This document shows, in pieces, positions 36,342-44,889 of a DNA stretch of 64,000 bases (position 1 is its first letter; each line of letters begins with the position of its first letter). A program made the position numbers and the translations under genes. A model generated the notes under the pieces. That model had not been told where the DNA came from, made no database searches, and was given only the letters and a program-made list of their open reading frames with translations. Source of the DNA: Pseudomonas muyukensis (GTDB taxonomy: Bacteria > Pseudomonadota > Gammaproteobacteria > Pseudomonadales > Pseudomonadaceae); NCBI RefSeq assembly GCF_019139535.1, contig NZ_CP077073.1, positions 3,562,501 to 3,626,500 on the forward strand, in the 5' to 3' direction.

Positions 36342-37262
36342 TCATTGAGAGAACTTGAACAGGTCCTGGGCGGTATGGCGCAACACATTCAGGCGCGCCA
36401 GCGGGTCCGGCACCCACTGCGCCAGGGACGCTTTCGCGGCGGCGAAGTCGACCCACTGGCGGTGCTGGGTATGTGGCCAGTCGCTGCCCCAGAGCAGCCG
36501 CGAACTGGAGAAGGCCTGCAGTAACAGGCGGCTGGCGCGCTCGCCGAACGCCTGCCCGGCAGGGTCGGCATGCCCTGCTGCGCAGCGATAGGCCCCAGAC
36601 AGCTTGACCCACACCTGGCCGCTGTCGCCCTGGCCCAACAGGTACTGGAAACCCGGATCGGCAGTGCCCTGCCGGGGCTCCGGACGGCCGAAGTGATCGA
36701 CCACCACCTTGCAGCCACTGCGCAGCATGGGGTTGAGCAGATAGGGCAAGTCCACAGCCTGACGCTGCACTTCGATATGCCAGTCCAGCGCCTTGATCCG
36801 TGCCATGAAGCGCTGCCACGACGGCTGCGCCAGGTCTGGCAACGCGGTGCCCAGCAGGTTCAGGCGCACACCGACCACACCGCACCTGGCCAAGGCCTCG
36901 AGCCGGGCCTCGGCGATTTCCGGTTCAACCACCACCACCGCGCGAAAGCGCTTGGGGTAACGCGCCAGCACGCCCAGCAGGAAGGTATTGTCGGTACCGA
37001 GAAAACTGGGCTGCACCAGCACCCCATGGGAAATCCGCTGCGCCGCCAGTTGCCGCGCATAGTCATCCACCGTGGCGCTGTAGTCGGGCGTATGACGCCG
37101 CTCGCGCAACATAGGCAGGCCCTGCACGAAGACATGGGCATGACCATCGATGGCGCTCACCGACGCGTCCGTGCGGGCATGCCAGCGATCGGCGAAACCA
37201 TCGCCATCGGCGCCTGCCGCTTCGAACGGCGATCTGCTCATGACCTCGACGTCCCTGTCCAT
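36342..37262 (-). CDS. amidohydrolase-family hydrolase (PDC-hydrolase-like)
   Basis: Metal-dependent hydrolase of 306 residues. The N-terminal DGHAHVF motif near residue 40 gives the His-x-His pair, VVVDHFGRPE carries a later His, and LLWGSDWPHTQ holds the conserved Asp near residue 265. This matches the 2-pyrone-4,6-dicarboxylate lactonase/amidohydrolase_2 group. ATG 37262 follows AAGGAG. It is transcribed with the PEP-mutase-family gene and divergent from a LysR regulator 116 bp away, as in small catabolic operons. Confidence 0.88.
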   Translation of the reverse strand: MDRDVEVMSRSPFEAAGADGDGFADRWHARTDASVSAIDGHAHVFVQGLPMLRERRHTPDYSATVDDYARQLAAQRISHGVLVQPSFLGTDNTFLLGVLARYPKRFRAVVVVEPEIAEARLEALARCGVVGVRLNLLGTALPDLAQPSWQRFMARIKALDWHIEVQRQAVDLPYLLNPMLRSGCKVVVDHFGRPEPRQGTADPGFQYLLGQGDSGQVWVKLSGAYRCAAGHADPAGQAFGERASRLLLQAFSSSRLLWGSDWPHTQHRQWVDFAAAKASLAQWVPDPLARLNVLRHTAQDLFKFSQ

Positions 37263-37344
37263 CACTCGCTCCTTGCTGCCCAACGCTCAAGGCATTGGAT
37301 CCAATCGATGGCGCCATCCTATGAAAACCAGGGATTGATATCTA

Positions 37345-37369
37345 TTATGCGAACGATCAAAAAACATAA
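37345..37369. promoter_or_regulatory. candidate LysR operator
   Basis: TTATG and CATAA are separated by 15 bp within the 116-bp divergent gap, 10 bp before the LysR start codon. LysR-type sites are often short dyads of this kind. Assigned by position and symmetry only. Confidence 0.35.
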
Positions 37370-37378
37370 CGTGAGCGT

Positions 37379-38263
37379 ATGGAAACCCGACATCTGCGTT
37401 ATTTCCTGGCGATTGCCGACAGCGGCAGCATCACCCGCGCCGCCGAACAACTGGATATCGCCCAGCCAGCCCTGAGCCAGGCCCTGGTCCGCATGGAAAA
37501 GGAGCTTGGGGTCAAGCTGTTCGAGCGCTCACGCCGCGGCGCGTTGCTGACCCCCGCGGCCAGCGCCATCATCGATGACCTGCGCGCCAGCCTGGCCAAC
37601 ATCGACGCCGCCACGCAGCGCGCCCGCGCCATCGGGGCCAAGCGCGCCGGGCGCCTGATCATCGGCTTCGTGTCCACGGCACTGTTCGGCACCCTGCCCC
37701 GTGCCCTCGACCGGATGCAGGCACGCCACCCCGGCGTCGACATGGTGTTGCGCGAAATGAGCAATGCTGAACAGGCCCTGGCCCTGCAACGCGGCGAAAT
37801 CGACATCGGCCTGCTGCATACGCCGGTGTCGATCCAGGGCAACATGCGCGAACAACGCATCAACCAGGACCCCCTGATCGCGGTACTGCCCAGCGACTAC
37901 CCGGTGGGCGAGGATGGCAAGGTCGGCCTGGCGCAGCTCGCGGCCACTGGCCTGGTGTGGTTCCCCGAACAGCAGTTGCCGCTGATCCGCAACGCGATCC
38001 TCAGCACCTTCCGCCGCCAAGGCCACCCCATCGAGATCATCCAGGAAGCCAACCGCACCCTCACGGTGGTGGCCTATGTCGCCGCCGGGCGTGGTGTCTC
38101 GCTGTTGCCGGCCACGGTGCAAGCCCTGCATTTCGAAGGCACCCGCTACAGCCAGATCCGCGACGGCGCCGACCTGCCGCACTTCGAGCTCAGCGCCATC
38201 TGGCCGGCACAGTCCCGGGCGAGCATGGCCGATCACTTTGCCGAACTGCTGTTCGAGCCATGA
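37379..38263 (+). CDS. LysR-family regulator
   Basis: Transcriptional regulator of 294 residues. The N-terminal winged helix is METRHLRYFLAIADSGSITRAAEQLDIAQPALSQALVRMEKELGVKLFERSRRG, followed by a linker helix and a periplasmic-binding-protein-like effector domain (GRLIIGFVSTALFGTLPRAL, then GRGVSLLPATVQAL). It is divergent from the amidohydrolase/PEP-mutase-family pair and probably controls it, and perhaps the hydrazine-type operon behind it. A strong hairpin at 38291-38320 ends the transcript. Confidence 0.93.
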   Translation: METRHLRYFLAIADSGSITRAAEQLDIAQPALSQALVRMEKELGVKLFERSRRGALLTPAASAIIDDLRASLANIDAATQRARAIGAKRAGRLIIGFVSTALFGTLPRALDRMQARHPGVDMVLREMSNAEQALALQRGEIDIGLLHTPVSIQGNMREQRINQDPLIAVLPSDYPVGEDGKVGLAQLAATGLVWFPEQQLPLIRNAILSTFRRQGHPIEIIQEANRTLTVVAYVAAGRGVSLLPATVQALHFEGTRYSQIRDGADLPHFELSAIWPAQSRASMADHFAELLFEP

Positions 38264-38290
38264 GCGCAGCGCCGCCGTGCCCAACGTGAA

Positions 38291-38320
38291 ACAATCCGCT
38301 GCCTCGCGGCAGCGGATTGT
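38291..38320. terminator. bidirectional hairpin between LysR and chitinase genes
   Basis: ACAATCCGCTGCC and GGCAGCGGATTGT form a perfect 13-bp stem with a TCGC loop. It lies between two convergent genes and can serve both. Confidence 0.7.
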
Positions 38321-38383
38321 CATGGCAGGCCACGTGCGCAGCGGACACCCGGCACGTCTGCCGGGCGCCGCTGCGGGCAACGG

Positions 38384-39430
38384 CTAGCGGGCGTTGGCCG
38401 ACACCGCCTCATGGGCGGCCTTGGCGCCGTTGATCAACGGCCCATAGCGCCGGCTGAACTCCTGGTTGTAAGGCACATGGTCCTTGTTGACCCCACTGTC
38501 CCAATTGACCGACCAGGTCATCAGCCCCTTGATCGACACACCCTTGGCATACAGGCGCTTGAACGCATTGGTCAGCGCCGTCGGGTTGCTCACATAGCCG
38601 GTGGCTGCGGCGTCGACGTTGGCCGGCAGGCCGATCACCAGCTTGTCGGGGGCAATGCGGGTGAAGCCGCGGGTGCCAGTGGCCAGGCTTTCGCTGAGGT
38701 AGAAGAGGAAGTCCTCCTTCAGCGCCTCGTTGTTCTGGGCAATCCAGGCGCCGCGGCCATTGTTGGCCTCCTCGACCCACAGCCCATCGCCACCCTGGTT
38801 GTAGAACTGCGGGGCGATGAAGTCGTAGTACCCCTCCAGCGCCTTGAGGTAGTCGACGTAGCGCCCGGCGCTGGTCAGGTAGGGAAACTCCGGCGCCATG
38901 CTGATGATGAAGTGCTTGCCCTGGGCCTTGTAGTGGTCCTTGACCAGCTTCAGCGCGGCAGGCAACACGGTCTTGTTACTGGCGAAATCAATCGCGCTCT
39001 GTTCAAGATCGATGTCCAGCCCGTCGAAACCGTAGGTTTCCACCAAGCGGATGATTTCATTGGCCAGTGGCTGCTCATGGCCCTTGTTCAAGGCAATATG
39101 CGCATCGGCGCCGCCCAGGGACATCAGCACTGCCCGGCCCTGGCTGTTGAGCACGCCCACCTGGCGGCGGAACTCGGCGTCGGACAGGTTGTACGGCTTG
39201 AAGGTCGGGATGCCGCTGCCTTTCATGAACGCCACCGCCACCACGTTGTAGTCGCGCGGCACCTCCTCCAGGCTCATGTTGGCGAACTGCCCGCGTTGGT
39301 AGCCATCGGCAGGGCCAGCCGGCCAGTTGTGCCAATAGCCCATGAGGATCTTCTTGCCATCCAGGCTCGGCATGCGCGAGGCGGCATCGTCCTGCCCCGC
39401 GGCGTGTTGGTTGAAGTCAATGTTTGCCAT
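38384..39430 (-). CDS. GH18 chitinase without signal peptide
   Basis: Family 18 glycosidase of 348 residues that cleaves beta-1,4-linked GlcNAc polymers. The catalytic motif is Asp136-x2-Asp139-x-Asp141-x-Glu143 in FDGLDIDLE, the strand-3 motif is LMSLGGADAH, and MAPEFPYLT plus APQFYNQGG follow. There is no carbohydrate-binding module. The N-terminus MANIDFNQHAAGQ is hydrophilic, so export would need a non-Sec route or lysis; P. aeruginosa ChiC is a known case of a chitinase released without a normal signal peptide. It lies 36 nt after the LPMO gene in the same operon. Confidence 0.93.
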   Translation of the reverse strand: MANIDFNQHAAGQDDAASRMPSLDGKKILMGYWHNWPAGPADGYQRGQFANMSLEEVPRDYNVVAVAFMKGSGIPTFKPYNLSDAEFRRQVGVLNSQGRAVLMSLGGADAHIALNKGHEQPLANEIIRLVETYGFDGLDIDLEQSAIDFASNKTVLPAALKLVKDHYKAQGKHFIISMAPEFPYLTSAGRYVDYLKALEGYYDFIAPQFYNQGGDGLWVEEANNGRGAWIAQNNEALKEDFLFYLSESLATGTRGFTRIAPDKLVIGLPANVDAAATGYVSNPTALTNAFKRLYAKGVSIKGLMTWSVNWDSGVNKDHVPYNQEFSRRYGPLINGAKAAHEAVSANAR

Positions 39431-39466
39431 GTTCTAATCCTTCAGAACGCATGGAAGACGGCCGGC

Positions 39467-40102
39467 TTACTGGAAGTCGACGTCGAAGGCCTGGTAGAAG
39501 GCGTTGCCGGTGTTGGCGACGATCCACATCAGCACGATGACGTGACGGCCTTTCTTGTTGGCCGGCAGCTTCACTTCGTGGTCGACCTTGGCCTTCAACT
39601 CGCCGGCATGGCTGTAGTACGGCACCTGCGGGTAGAAGTCCTCGGCGAAGGGTTGCGCGTCGAGCTGTGCGCGGCTGATGCGCTGTTTCGGGTCCCAGCC
39701 ATCCTTGGTGATCAGCCAGCGATAGCCACGGGTGGTGTGGGGCGCGGTGTACTTCCAGGTCACCTTGAACACTTGCCCGGCGTCGACATTGATCAACGGC
39801 CAGGTGAAGGCACGGTTGAGCTTCTTGCTCATTTCCTCGTCGGTGAAGTTGACGCAGTCGCGGGCGTCGGCCTTGCCGCCGCTGAGGATGTAGCCATCGG
39901 CCGGTGGCGCGACGCTGGGGTTGTCGGTTTGGAACGGCGCCGGGAACGGACCGGCGGCCAGGGCCGGGAAGTTCTTGCCACCTTCCATTTCATCGACCTG
40001 CCAGCCGCTCAGTACACCGAGATCGATGGCGACCATGCCGCGCGAGGCTGGGGTGGTGACACGACCGTGACGCAGTGGGCCTTGGGTTTGTGGTTTGTTC
40101 AT
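39467..40102 (-). CDS. AA10 lytic polysaccharide monooxygenase, leaderless
   Basis: Copper oxidase of 211 residues that cuts crystalline chitin. The AA10 start HGRVTTPASRG begins at His12, the histidine that must become the N-terminal copper ligand, and the second brace histidine is in TAPHTTRGYRW. The eleven residues before His12 (MNKPQTQGPLR) are not a Sec or Tat signal, so another mechanism must cut and export it. It lacks a chitin-binding module. It is transcribed before the GH18 chitinase; a LexA-like box lies about 130 bp upstream. Confidence 0.92.
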   Translation of the reverse strand: MNKPQTQGPLRHGRVTTPASRGMVAIDLGVLSGWQVDEMEGGKNFPALAAGPFPAPFQTDNPSVAPPADGYILSGGKADARDCVNFTDEEMSKKLNRAFTWPLINVDAGQVFKVTWKYTAPHTTRGYRWLITKDGWDPKQRISRAQLDAQPFAEDFYPQVPYYSHAGELKAKVDHEVKLPANKKGRHVIVLMWIVANTGNAFYQAFDVDFQ

Positions 40103-40232
40103 GAGTATTGCTCCATTGAGTTTGAGAACTCTCCCTTTCCAAAGGAGAGGCCTTCACCCTAACCGAGCTGCTTTTTCTGTCCACGGGGGGCTTTTTCGTG
40201 CGCCAGCGCCCTGGTGCGCAAATCTCCAGCAA

Positions 40233-40254
40233 ATACTGGATGCATATCCAGTAT
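40233..40254 (-). promoter_or_regulatory. LexA-like palindrome upstream of the LPMO-chitinase operon
   Basis: ATACTGGAT and ATCCAGTAT form perfect 9-bp arms around GCAT. The core CTG-N10-CAG fits an SOS box (consensus TACTGTATATATATACAGTA) apart from G/C in place of T/A next to the CTG/CAG. It lies 131 bp upstream of the LPMO start and 260 bp from the divergent mipA-like gene. In the rest of 40103-40513 only a REP fragment was seen. Confidence 0.5.
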
Positions 40255-40336
40255 CGCTAGTTTTCACTGACTCGCCCTGGCGCGAAAATCCTACGTGCCA
40301 AGGGGATACCTGCCGATGTCGCGGCCGATCCACGCC

Positions 40337-40358
40337 TAGCCTTGCTGGCGAACCAGGC
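40337..40358. repeat. REP left-arm fragment
   Basis: TAGCCTTGCTGGCGAACCAG matches the left arm of the 107-bp units at 7041-7717. The inverted right arm is missing. Confidence 0.7.
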
Positions 40359-40513
40359 AACGCCGCCAGACCGATCACCCCGAGCCGCTGAAAAAATCCC
40401 CGCGCCTTCATCAAATCTTGAAAAGCCCTTGAATTGGCCTTGTCAAAGCGCCCGTAAGCTTGCGACGTCTGCTCGCCCACCCTGGGCGTCACTTGCCGAG
40501 AAGGATCGACCGC

Positions 40514-41338
40514 GTGCGCGTCGCCACTGGATTTCGTAAAACCCTGATCACCCCACTCGCCCTGAATGCCGCACTGGCCAGCGTGCAGGCGCAGGCCGAC
40601 CAACAACCCAGCGCCACCGCTGGCATCTGGGGCGACAGCACCGATGTCACCCTGGGCCTGGCTGCGGTCAACGGCCCCCGCTACCTGGGCTCGAAACGCT
40701 CCAGCGCAGCCGTGCTGCCACAGCTGCGGATCGAGCGCGGGATCTTCTTCTTCGACCTCGAGGACGGCCTGGGCCTGCAATGGCAAGCCGCCTCGGGCTT
40801 TGCCGCCAGCGCCTCGATTGGCCGCGATGCCGGCCGCGCCGATGGCGACAGCCAACACCGCCATGGATCGGACACCCTCGCAGGCATGGGCGCAATCGGC
40901 GGCGCCAGCGTGCTCAACCTGCAGGTCAGCCAGCCGCTGAGCGACTGGCTGGCGGTAAGGGCCAAGGCCGAACTGCGTACCGGCGGGGAGCAACGCGGCG
41001 ACCAATATGCCTTGGGCTTTGTCAGCACCTTGTTCGCAGGCGACCGCGACAGGCTTACCTGGAGCGTCGACGCCCACGCCGGCTCCGCACGTTTCAACCA
41101 GACCTACTTCGGCGTCAACGCCGCACAGAGCCGCAATACCGGGTTCGCCCGCTACAGCGCCGACCAGGGCATCTATGCCTACTCCTCCGAGCTGTCGTGG
41201 CTGCATGCCTTCGATGCGCACTGGTCGAGCGTCGCCGGTATCGAGCTGAGCCACTACACCGACCAGGTGCGCAACAGCCCGATCATCACCAGGTCCACCA
41301 CCGCCACCAGCTACCTCGGCGTCAACTACAGCTTCTGA
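40514..41338 (+). CDS. MipA/OmpV-family outer-membrane protein
   Basis: Outer-membrane beta-barrel protein of 274 residues. A signal peptide (cleaved near VQAQADQQ) is followed by alternating strands and a C-terminal aromatic ending SYLGVNYSF, typical of BAM-inserted barrels. The family pattern GPRYLGSKRSSAAVLPQLRIERG matches MipA/OmpV proteins, which scaffold murein enzymes or act in stress and antibiotic response. GTG 40514 has AAGGA eight bases upstream. It is followed 33 nt later by a two-component system that probably controls it. Confidence 0.88.
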   Translation: MRVATGFRKTLITPLALNAALASVQAQADQQPSATAGIWGDSTDVTLGLAAVNGPRYLGSKRSSAAVLPQLRIERGIFFFDLEDGLGLQWQAASGFAASASIGRDAGRADGDSQHRHGSDTLAGMGAIGGASVLNLQVSQPLSDWLAVRAKAELRTGGEQRGDQYALGFVSTLFAGDRDRLTWSVDAHAGSARFNQTYFGVNAAQSRNTGFARYSADQGIYAYSSELSWLHAFDAHWSSVAGIELSHYTDQVRNSPIITRSTTATSYLGVNYSF

Positions 41339-41371
41339 GCGCCCTTCGGCGCCACGCACCGCGAGACCCAC

Positions 41372-42061
41372 GTGACCCGCAAACTGATCCTGATCATCGA
41401 GGACGACGCCGACAGCGCCAGCATCCTCGAGGCCTACCTCAAGCGCGATTTCTTCGAGGTGGCGCTGGCCAGGGATGGCCATGCCGGTGTCGAGCTGCAC
41501 CACCGGCTCAGGCCCGACCTGGTGCTGCTCGACATGATGCTGCCCAGGCTCGACGGTGCTGAAGTGCTCACTGCCCTGCGCAAGCGCGGCGACACCCCGG
41601 TGATCATGGTCAGCGCCATGGGCGACGAGCCGGAGAAGCTCGGCGCCCTGCGCCATGGCGCCGACGACTATGTGGTCAAGCCGTACAACCCCAGGGAGGT
41701 GGTGGCCCGGGTCCAGGCAGTGCTGCGCCGCACCCAGGCCACTGGCACCCACCAGACGCGCCTGCGCTTCGAGGCGCTGTGGCTGGACCGCGACAGCCGC
41801 GCGGCGGGGGTGGTCCAGACCGATGGTCGGGAACGCGCCATCGACCTCACGCCGACCGAGTTCAACTTGCTGGCGTTGCTGCTGGCAGCCCCGCACAAGG
41901 CCTTCGGCCGCGACGAACTGCTGGCCCGTTGCCTGCCGGACAGCGACGCCCTGAGCCGGGTGGTCGACGCCCATATCCACAACGTCCGACGCAAACTCGA
42001 GTTGCACGGGATCACCGGGGTACTGGTGACCGTGCGCTCGGTCGGCTACCGCTTCCACTGA
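41372..42061 (+). CDS. OmpR-family response regulator
   Basis: Response regulator of 229 residues. The receiver domain has the acidic pair Asp11-Asp12, phospho-acceptor Asp54 (VLLDMMLPRLDG) and conserved Lys in DDYVVKPYNP. The C-terminal winged helix includes LTPTEFNLLALLL and VDAHIHNVRRKLE. The start is GTG. The histidine kinase gene begins 10 nt downstream. It probably regulates the upstream mipA-like gene. Confidence 0.93.
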   Translation: MTRKLILIIEDDADSASILEAYLKRDFFEVALARDGHAGVELHHRLRPDLVLLDMMLPRLDGAEVLTALRKRGDTPVIMVSAMGDEPEKLGALRHGADDYVVKPYNPREVVARVQAVLRRTQATGTHQTRLRFEALWLDRDSRAAGVVQTDGRERAIDLTPTEFNLLALLLAAPHKAFGRDELLARCLPDSDALSRVVDAHIHNVRRKLELHGITGVLVTVRSVGYRFH

Positions 42062-42071
42062 GGTGACTGCA

Positions 42072-43235
42072 ATGAAACGTCCGCCAAGGCTATGGCAATG
42101 GGTCGGTTGGCGCATGGGCTTGATCGCTGGCGGCGCCGTGTTGTCGATGGCGCTGATCATGTGGGTGCGCTACCTGTGCTGGCAGCTCGAGATCGACGCC
42201 AAGATCCCGCTGCATGCGCGCACCCAGTTCGCCGCGTCGATGGCCGCGCCCCAGGGCCGTGAAGGCGAGATCTGGGCCTACATCAGCCGCTACTACAGCC
42301 TCGACGATATTCGTCCCGGCATCAGCGGTGCCGACTGGTGGACCATCGCCTTGCTGTTGAGCGCGGCGCTGCCGTTGATCCTGGTCACCGGTTTTCTGTT
42401 GCTGCGGCCACTGTCGAGCCGCTTCATCGCCATCGCCAAGGCCGCGCGCCAGGTCGCCGGCGGCAACCTCGACATCAGCCTGCCGATCAGCGCGCGCATG
42501 CCGCTGGAGGTGCAGCGCCTGGCTGGCGACTTCAACAGCATGACCCGCCGCCTGCGCCTGTACGAGCAGGAGGTCCAGGCCTCGAGCGCGGTGTTGGCCC
42601 ATGAGCTGCGCACGCCGCTCAATGCCGCGATGGGCCGGGTGCGCGGCATGCTGGACACGGTGTTCCCGGCCAACCCGGAGCAGCTCGGCCTGGTCCTGCA
42701 CCAATTGGAGCACCTGAACCTGCTGGTCGACGATCTGCTCCTGCTGTCGCTGGCCCAGGCCGGGCAGCTGCCGCTGCAGCCCTCGCGCTTCACCCTCAAG
42801 GCCCTGCTGGACGAACGCATCACCTGGTTCAAGCCACAACTGGCGGCGGCCGCGCGCAAGGTCTGGGTGATCGGCCTGCCGGCCGAGCAGATCCATGCCG
42901 ACAGAAAGCGCATCGGCCAGGTGTTCAACATCCTGCTGGACAACTACCTGCGCTACGCCGCAGCAGGGGGCGACCTGTGCATCCAGTGCCAGGCGACGGC
43001 GCAGCGGCTGACCCTGAGCTTCCAGGATCGCGGCCCGGGCCTGTCCGAGCAGGATGTGCAGCGGGTGTTCCAGCGGTTCTGGCGCCAGGAACCCTCGCGC
43101 AACCGCCATGCCGGCGGCAGCGGGCTCGGTTTGTCGATCGCCCAGGCGATCTGCACCGCCCATGGTGGTTCGATCGAAGCCTACCAGGGCGTGCAAGGCG
43201 GCCTGGTGATCGAGCTCAGCCTGCCCCGTGGCTGA
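42072..43235 (+). CDS. sensor histidine kinase
   Basis: Inner-membrane kinase of 387 residues, partner of the preceding regulator. Two hydrophobic segments (about residues 15-37 and 92-113) enclose a short periplasmic loop with no recognised sensor domain. A HAMP region follows, then the phospho-accepting His in VLAHELRTPLN and the ATPase motifs LLDNYLRYA (N box), FQDRGPGLSEQD (G1) and GSGLGLSIA (G2). ATG 42072 has GAGGTGA upstream. The signal is unknown; MipA-linked systems often respond to envelope or metal stress. Confidence 0.92.
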   Translation: MKRPPRLWQWVGWRMGLIAGGAVLSMALIMWVRYLCWQLEIDAKIPLHARTQFAASMAAPQGREGEIWAYISRYYSLDDIRPGISGADWWTIALLLSAALPLILVTGFLLLRPLSSRFIAIAKAARQVAGGNLDISLPISARMPLEVQRLAGDFNSMTRRLRLYEQEVQASSAVLAHELRTPLNAAMGRVRGMLDTVFPANPEQLGLVLHQLEHLNLLVDDLLLLSLAQAGQLPLQPSRFTLKALLDERITWFKPQLAAAARKVWVIGLPAEQIHADRKRIGQVFNILLDNYLRYAAAGGDLCIQCQATAQRLTLSFQDRGPGLSEQDVQRVFQRFWRQEPSRNRHAGGSGLGLSIAQAICTAHGGSIEAYQGVQGGLVIELSLPRG

Positions 43236-43366
43236 GGCTGGCAGCGCTTCATATGGCGCCGCGCTTACCGGCAACGGACAGCACGCATCCTCCCGGCAAA
43301 ATCGGATTGAACAGGCGCGCCCGGCCCAAGGCCTAACGCAGGTCAGCCACCTCGAAGGAGCGCGCC

Positions 43367-43510
43367 ATGACCCACCCCCAGCAACCCGATCCCTACGTCG
43401 ATGAAATCCCCCACGACCCCGGCGAGCCGGTGCCCAAGCCTGAACCCGAAGCGCCAGCCCCCGACTGGCCCGAGGGCCAGGTGCCGCCAGAGGAGCAATC
43501 CGACGGCTGA
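43367..43510 (+). CDS. proline-rich 47-residue protein, unknown
   Basis: Short gene with a strong ribosome site (GAAGGAG six to seven bases before ATG). The product is acidic and about one quarter proline (DEIPHDPGEPVPKPEPEAPAPDWPEG) with no hydrophobic segment, so it is probably unstructured. It lies between the histidine kinase and the channel gene on the same strand. No family is recognised. The ribosome site and typical codon use support a real gene. Confidence 0.6.
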   Translation: MTHPQQPDPYVDEIPHDPGEPVPKPEPEAPAPDWPEGQVPPEEQSDG

Positions 43511-43622
43511 TGCATTGTGGCGCATGCGTGGAAGGTGAAATCCGTCCGGCCCCAAACCTGCGCGTGACGCCCAGCAACCGCACCTTGCGCAATCATTCAC
43601 CGGCAACCAGGAGGCACGCCAC

Positions 43623-44720
43623 ATGAACGATCGCATTACCCGCCTGTTCACCGACACCACGCTGTTCGGTGTCTCCATCCTCAACCTGCTGCTGGCGCTG
43701 GGCGCAGCCCTGCTGACCTTCGTCATCGCCCGCGCGGCCATTGGCTTGCTGCTGCGCCGGGTGCAACGCTGGTCGGAGCATGACGGCGCCATGAGCCAGG
43801 TGCTGGCCAAGGTCCTGGCCGGCACCAGCAACGGCTTGCTGCTGCTGGCCTCGCTGCTGGTGGGCCTGGGCATGCTCGACCTGCCCGAGCGCTGGCTGAC
43901 GCGGGTCGGCAGCCTGTGGTTCGTGGTCGCCGCGCTGCAGATCGGGCTGTGGGCCAACCGCGCCATCGGCCTGGGCCTGAGCCGCTACTTCAGCCGCCAG
44001 CACGGCGCCGGCCTGAACCAGGGCAGCGCCCTGGCCACCCTGTCGGCCTGGGGCGCACGGGTGCTGCTGTGGTCGGTGGTGCTGCTGGCGATGCTGTCGA
44101 ACCTGGGGGTGAACATCACCGCCTTCGTCGCCAGCCTCGGCGTGGGCGGCATCGCCGTGGCCCTGGCGGTGCAGAATATCCTCGGCGACCTTTTCGCCTC
44201 GTTGTCGATTGCCGTGGACAAGCCCTTCGAGGTCGGCGACTTCATCGTCATCGGCCCGCTGGCTGGCAGCGTCGAACACGTCGGCCTGAAGACCACGCGC
44301 ATCCGCAGCCTGGGTGGCGAGCAGATCGTCATGGCCAATGCCAGCATGATCGGCAGCACCATCCAGAACTACAAGCGCCTGCAAGAGCGGCGTATCGTCT
44401 TCGAGTTCGGCCTGTCCTACGACACCCCCACCGAGGCGGTAAAAAAAGCGCCGGGCATCGTCGAGGAGGCGATCAGGGCCCAGGAGCAGGTGCGCTTCGA
44501 CCGCGCCCACTTGCGCGGCTTTGGCAAGGAAGCGCTGGAGTTCGAGTGCGTGTACATCGTCAAGGACCCCGGCTACAACCTGTACATGGACATCCAGCAG
44601 GCCATCAACTTCCGCCTGCTGGAACGCTTCTCGCGAATTGGCGCCAAGTTCGCCGTGCCGGTACGGGCGATCAAGGTCACGGCCCTGCCGCAACAGGCCA
44701 ATATGCAGAACCTGGGCTAG
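43623..44720 (+). CDS. MscS-type mechanosensitive channel
   Basis: Inner-membrane channel of 365 residues. Four hydrophobic segments in the first 190 residues end in the pore helix LGVGGIAVALAVQNILGDLFASLSI, followed by the MscS beta domain (KPFEVGDFIVIGPLAGSVEHVGLKTTRIRSLGGEQIVMANASMIG) and an alpha/beta C-terminal part. It is longer than MscS (286 residues) because of extra N-terminal helices, as in YnaI/YbdG-type relatives. The ribosome site is AGGAGG. Confidence 0.93.
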   Translation: MNDRITRLFTDTTLFGVSILNLLLALGAALLTFVIARAAIGLLLRRVQRWSEHDGAMSQVLAKVLAGTSNGLLLLASLLVGLGMLDLPERWLTRVGSLWFVVAALQIGLWANRAIGLGLSRYFSRQHGAGLNQGSALATLSAWGARVLLWSVVLLAMLSNLGVNITAFVASLGVGGIAVALAVQNILGDLFASLSIAVDKPFEVGDFIVIGPLAGSVEHVGLKTTRIRSLGGEQIVMANASMIGSTIQNYKRLQERRIVFEFGLSYDTPTEAVKKAPGIVEEAIRAQEQVRFDRAHLRGFGKEALEFECVYIVKDPGYNLYMDIQQAINFRLLERFSRIGAKFAVPVRAIKVTALPQQANMQNLG

Positions 44721-44736
44721 GCAAGGCGCAACCGCG

Positions 44737-44869
44737 GTAGCAACCAACCTTGCTGGCGCACCTGGCACCGGCTGCGCCGGTGTTCGCCGGCAAAGCCGGC
44801 TCCTACGCCGAGAGCAGCCTACTGTGCCCTGTAGGAGCCAGCCTTGCTGGCGAACCAGGCGCCGCGGTG
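44737..44869. repeat. REP pair downstream of the channel gene
   Basis: One unit with both arms (CCAACCTTGCTGGCG and inverted GCCGGCAAAGCCGGCTCCTAC), followed at 44831 by a second left arm (GTAGGAGCCAGCCTTGCTGG). The sequence is nearly the same as the array at 7041-7717. It lies between convergent genes. Confidence 0.9.
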
Positions 44870-44889
44870 ACACGGCGCAATCATCCTCT

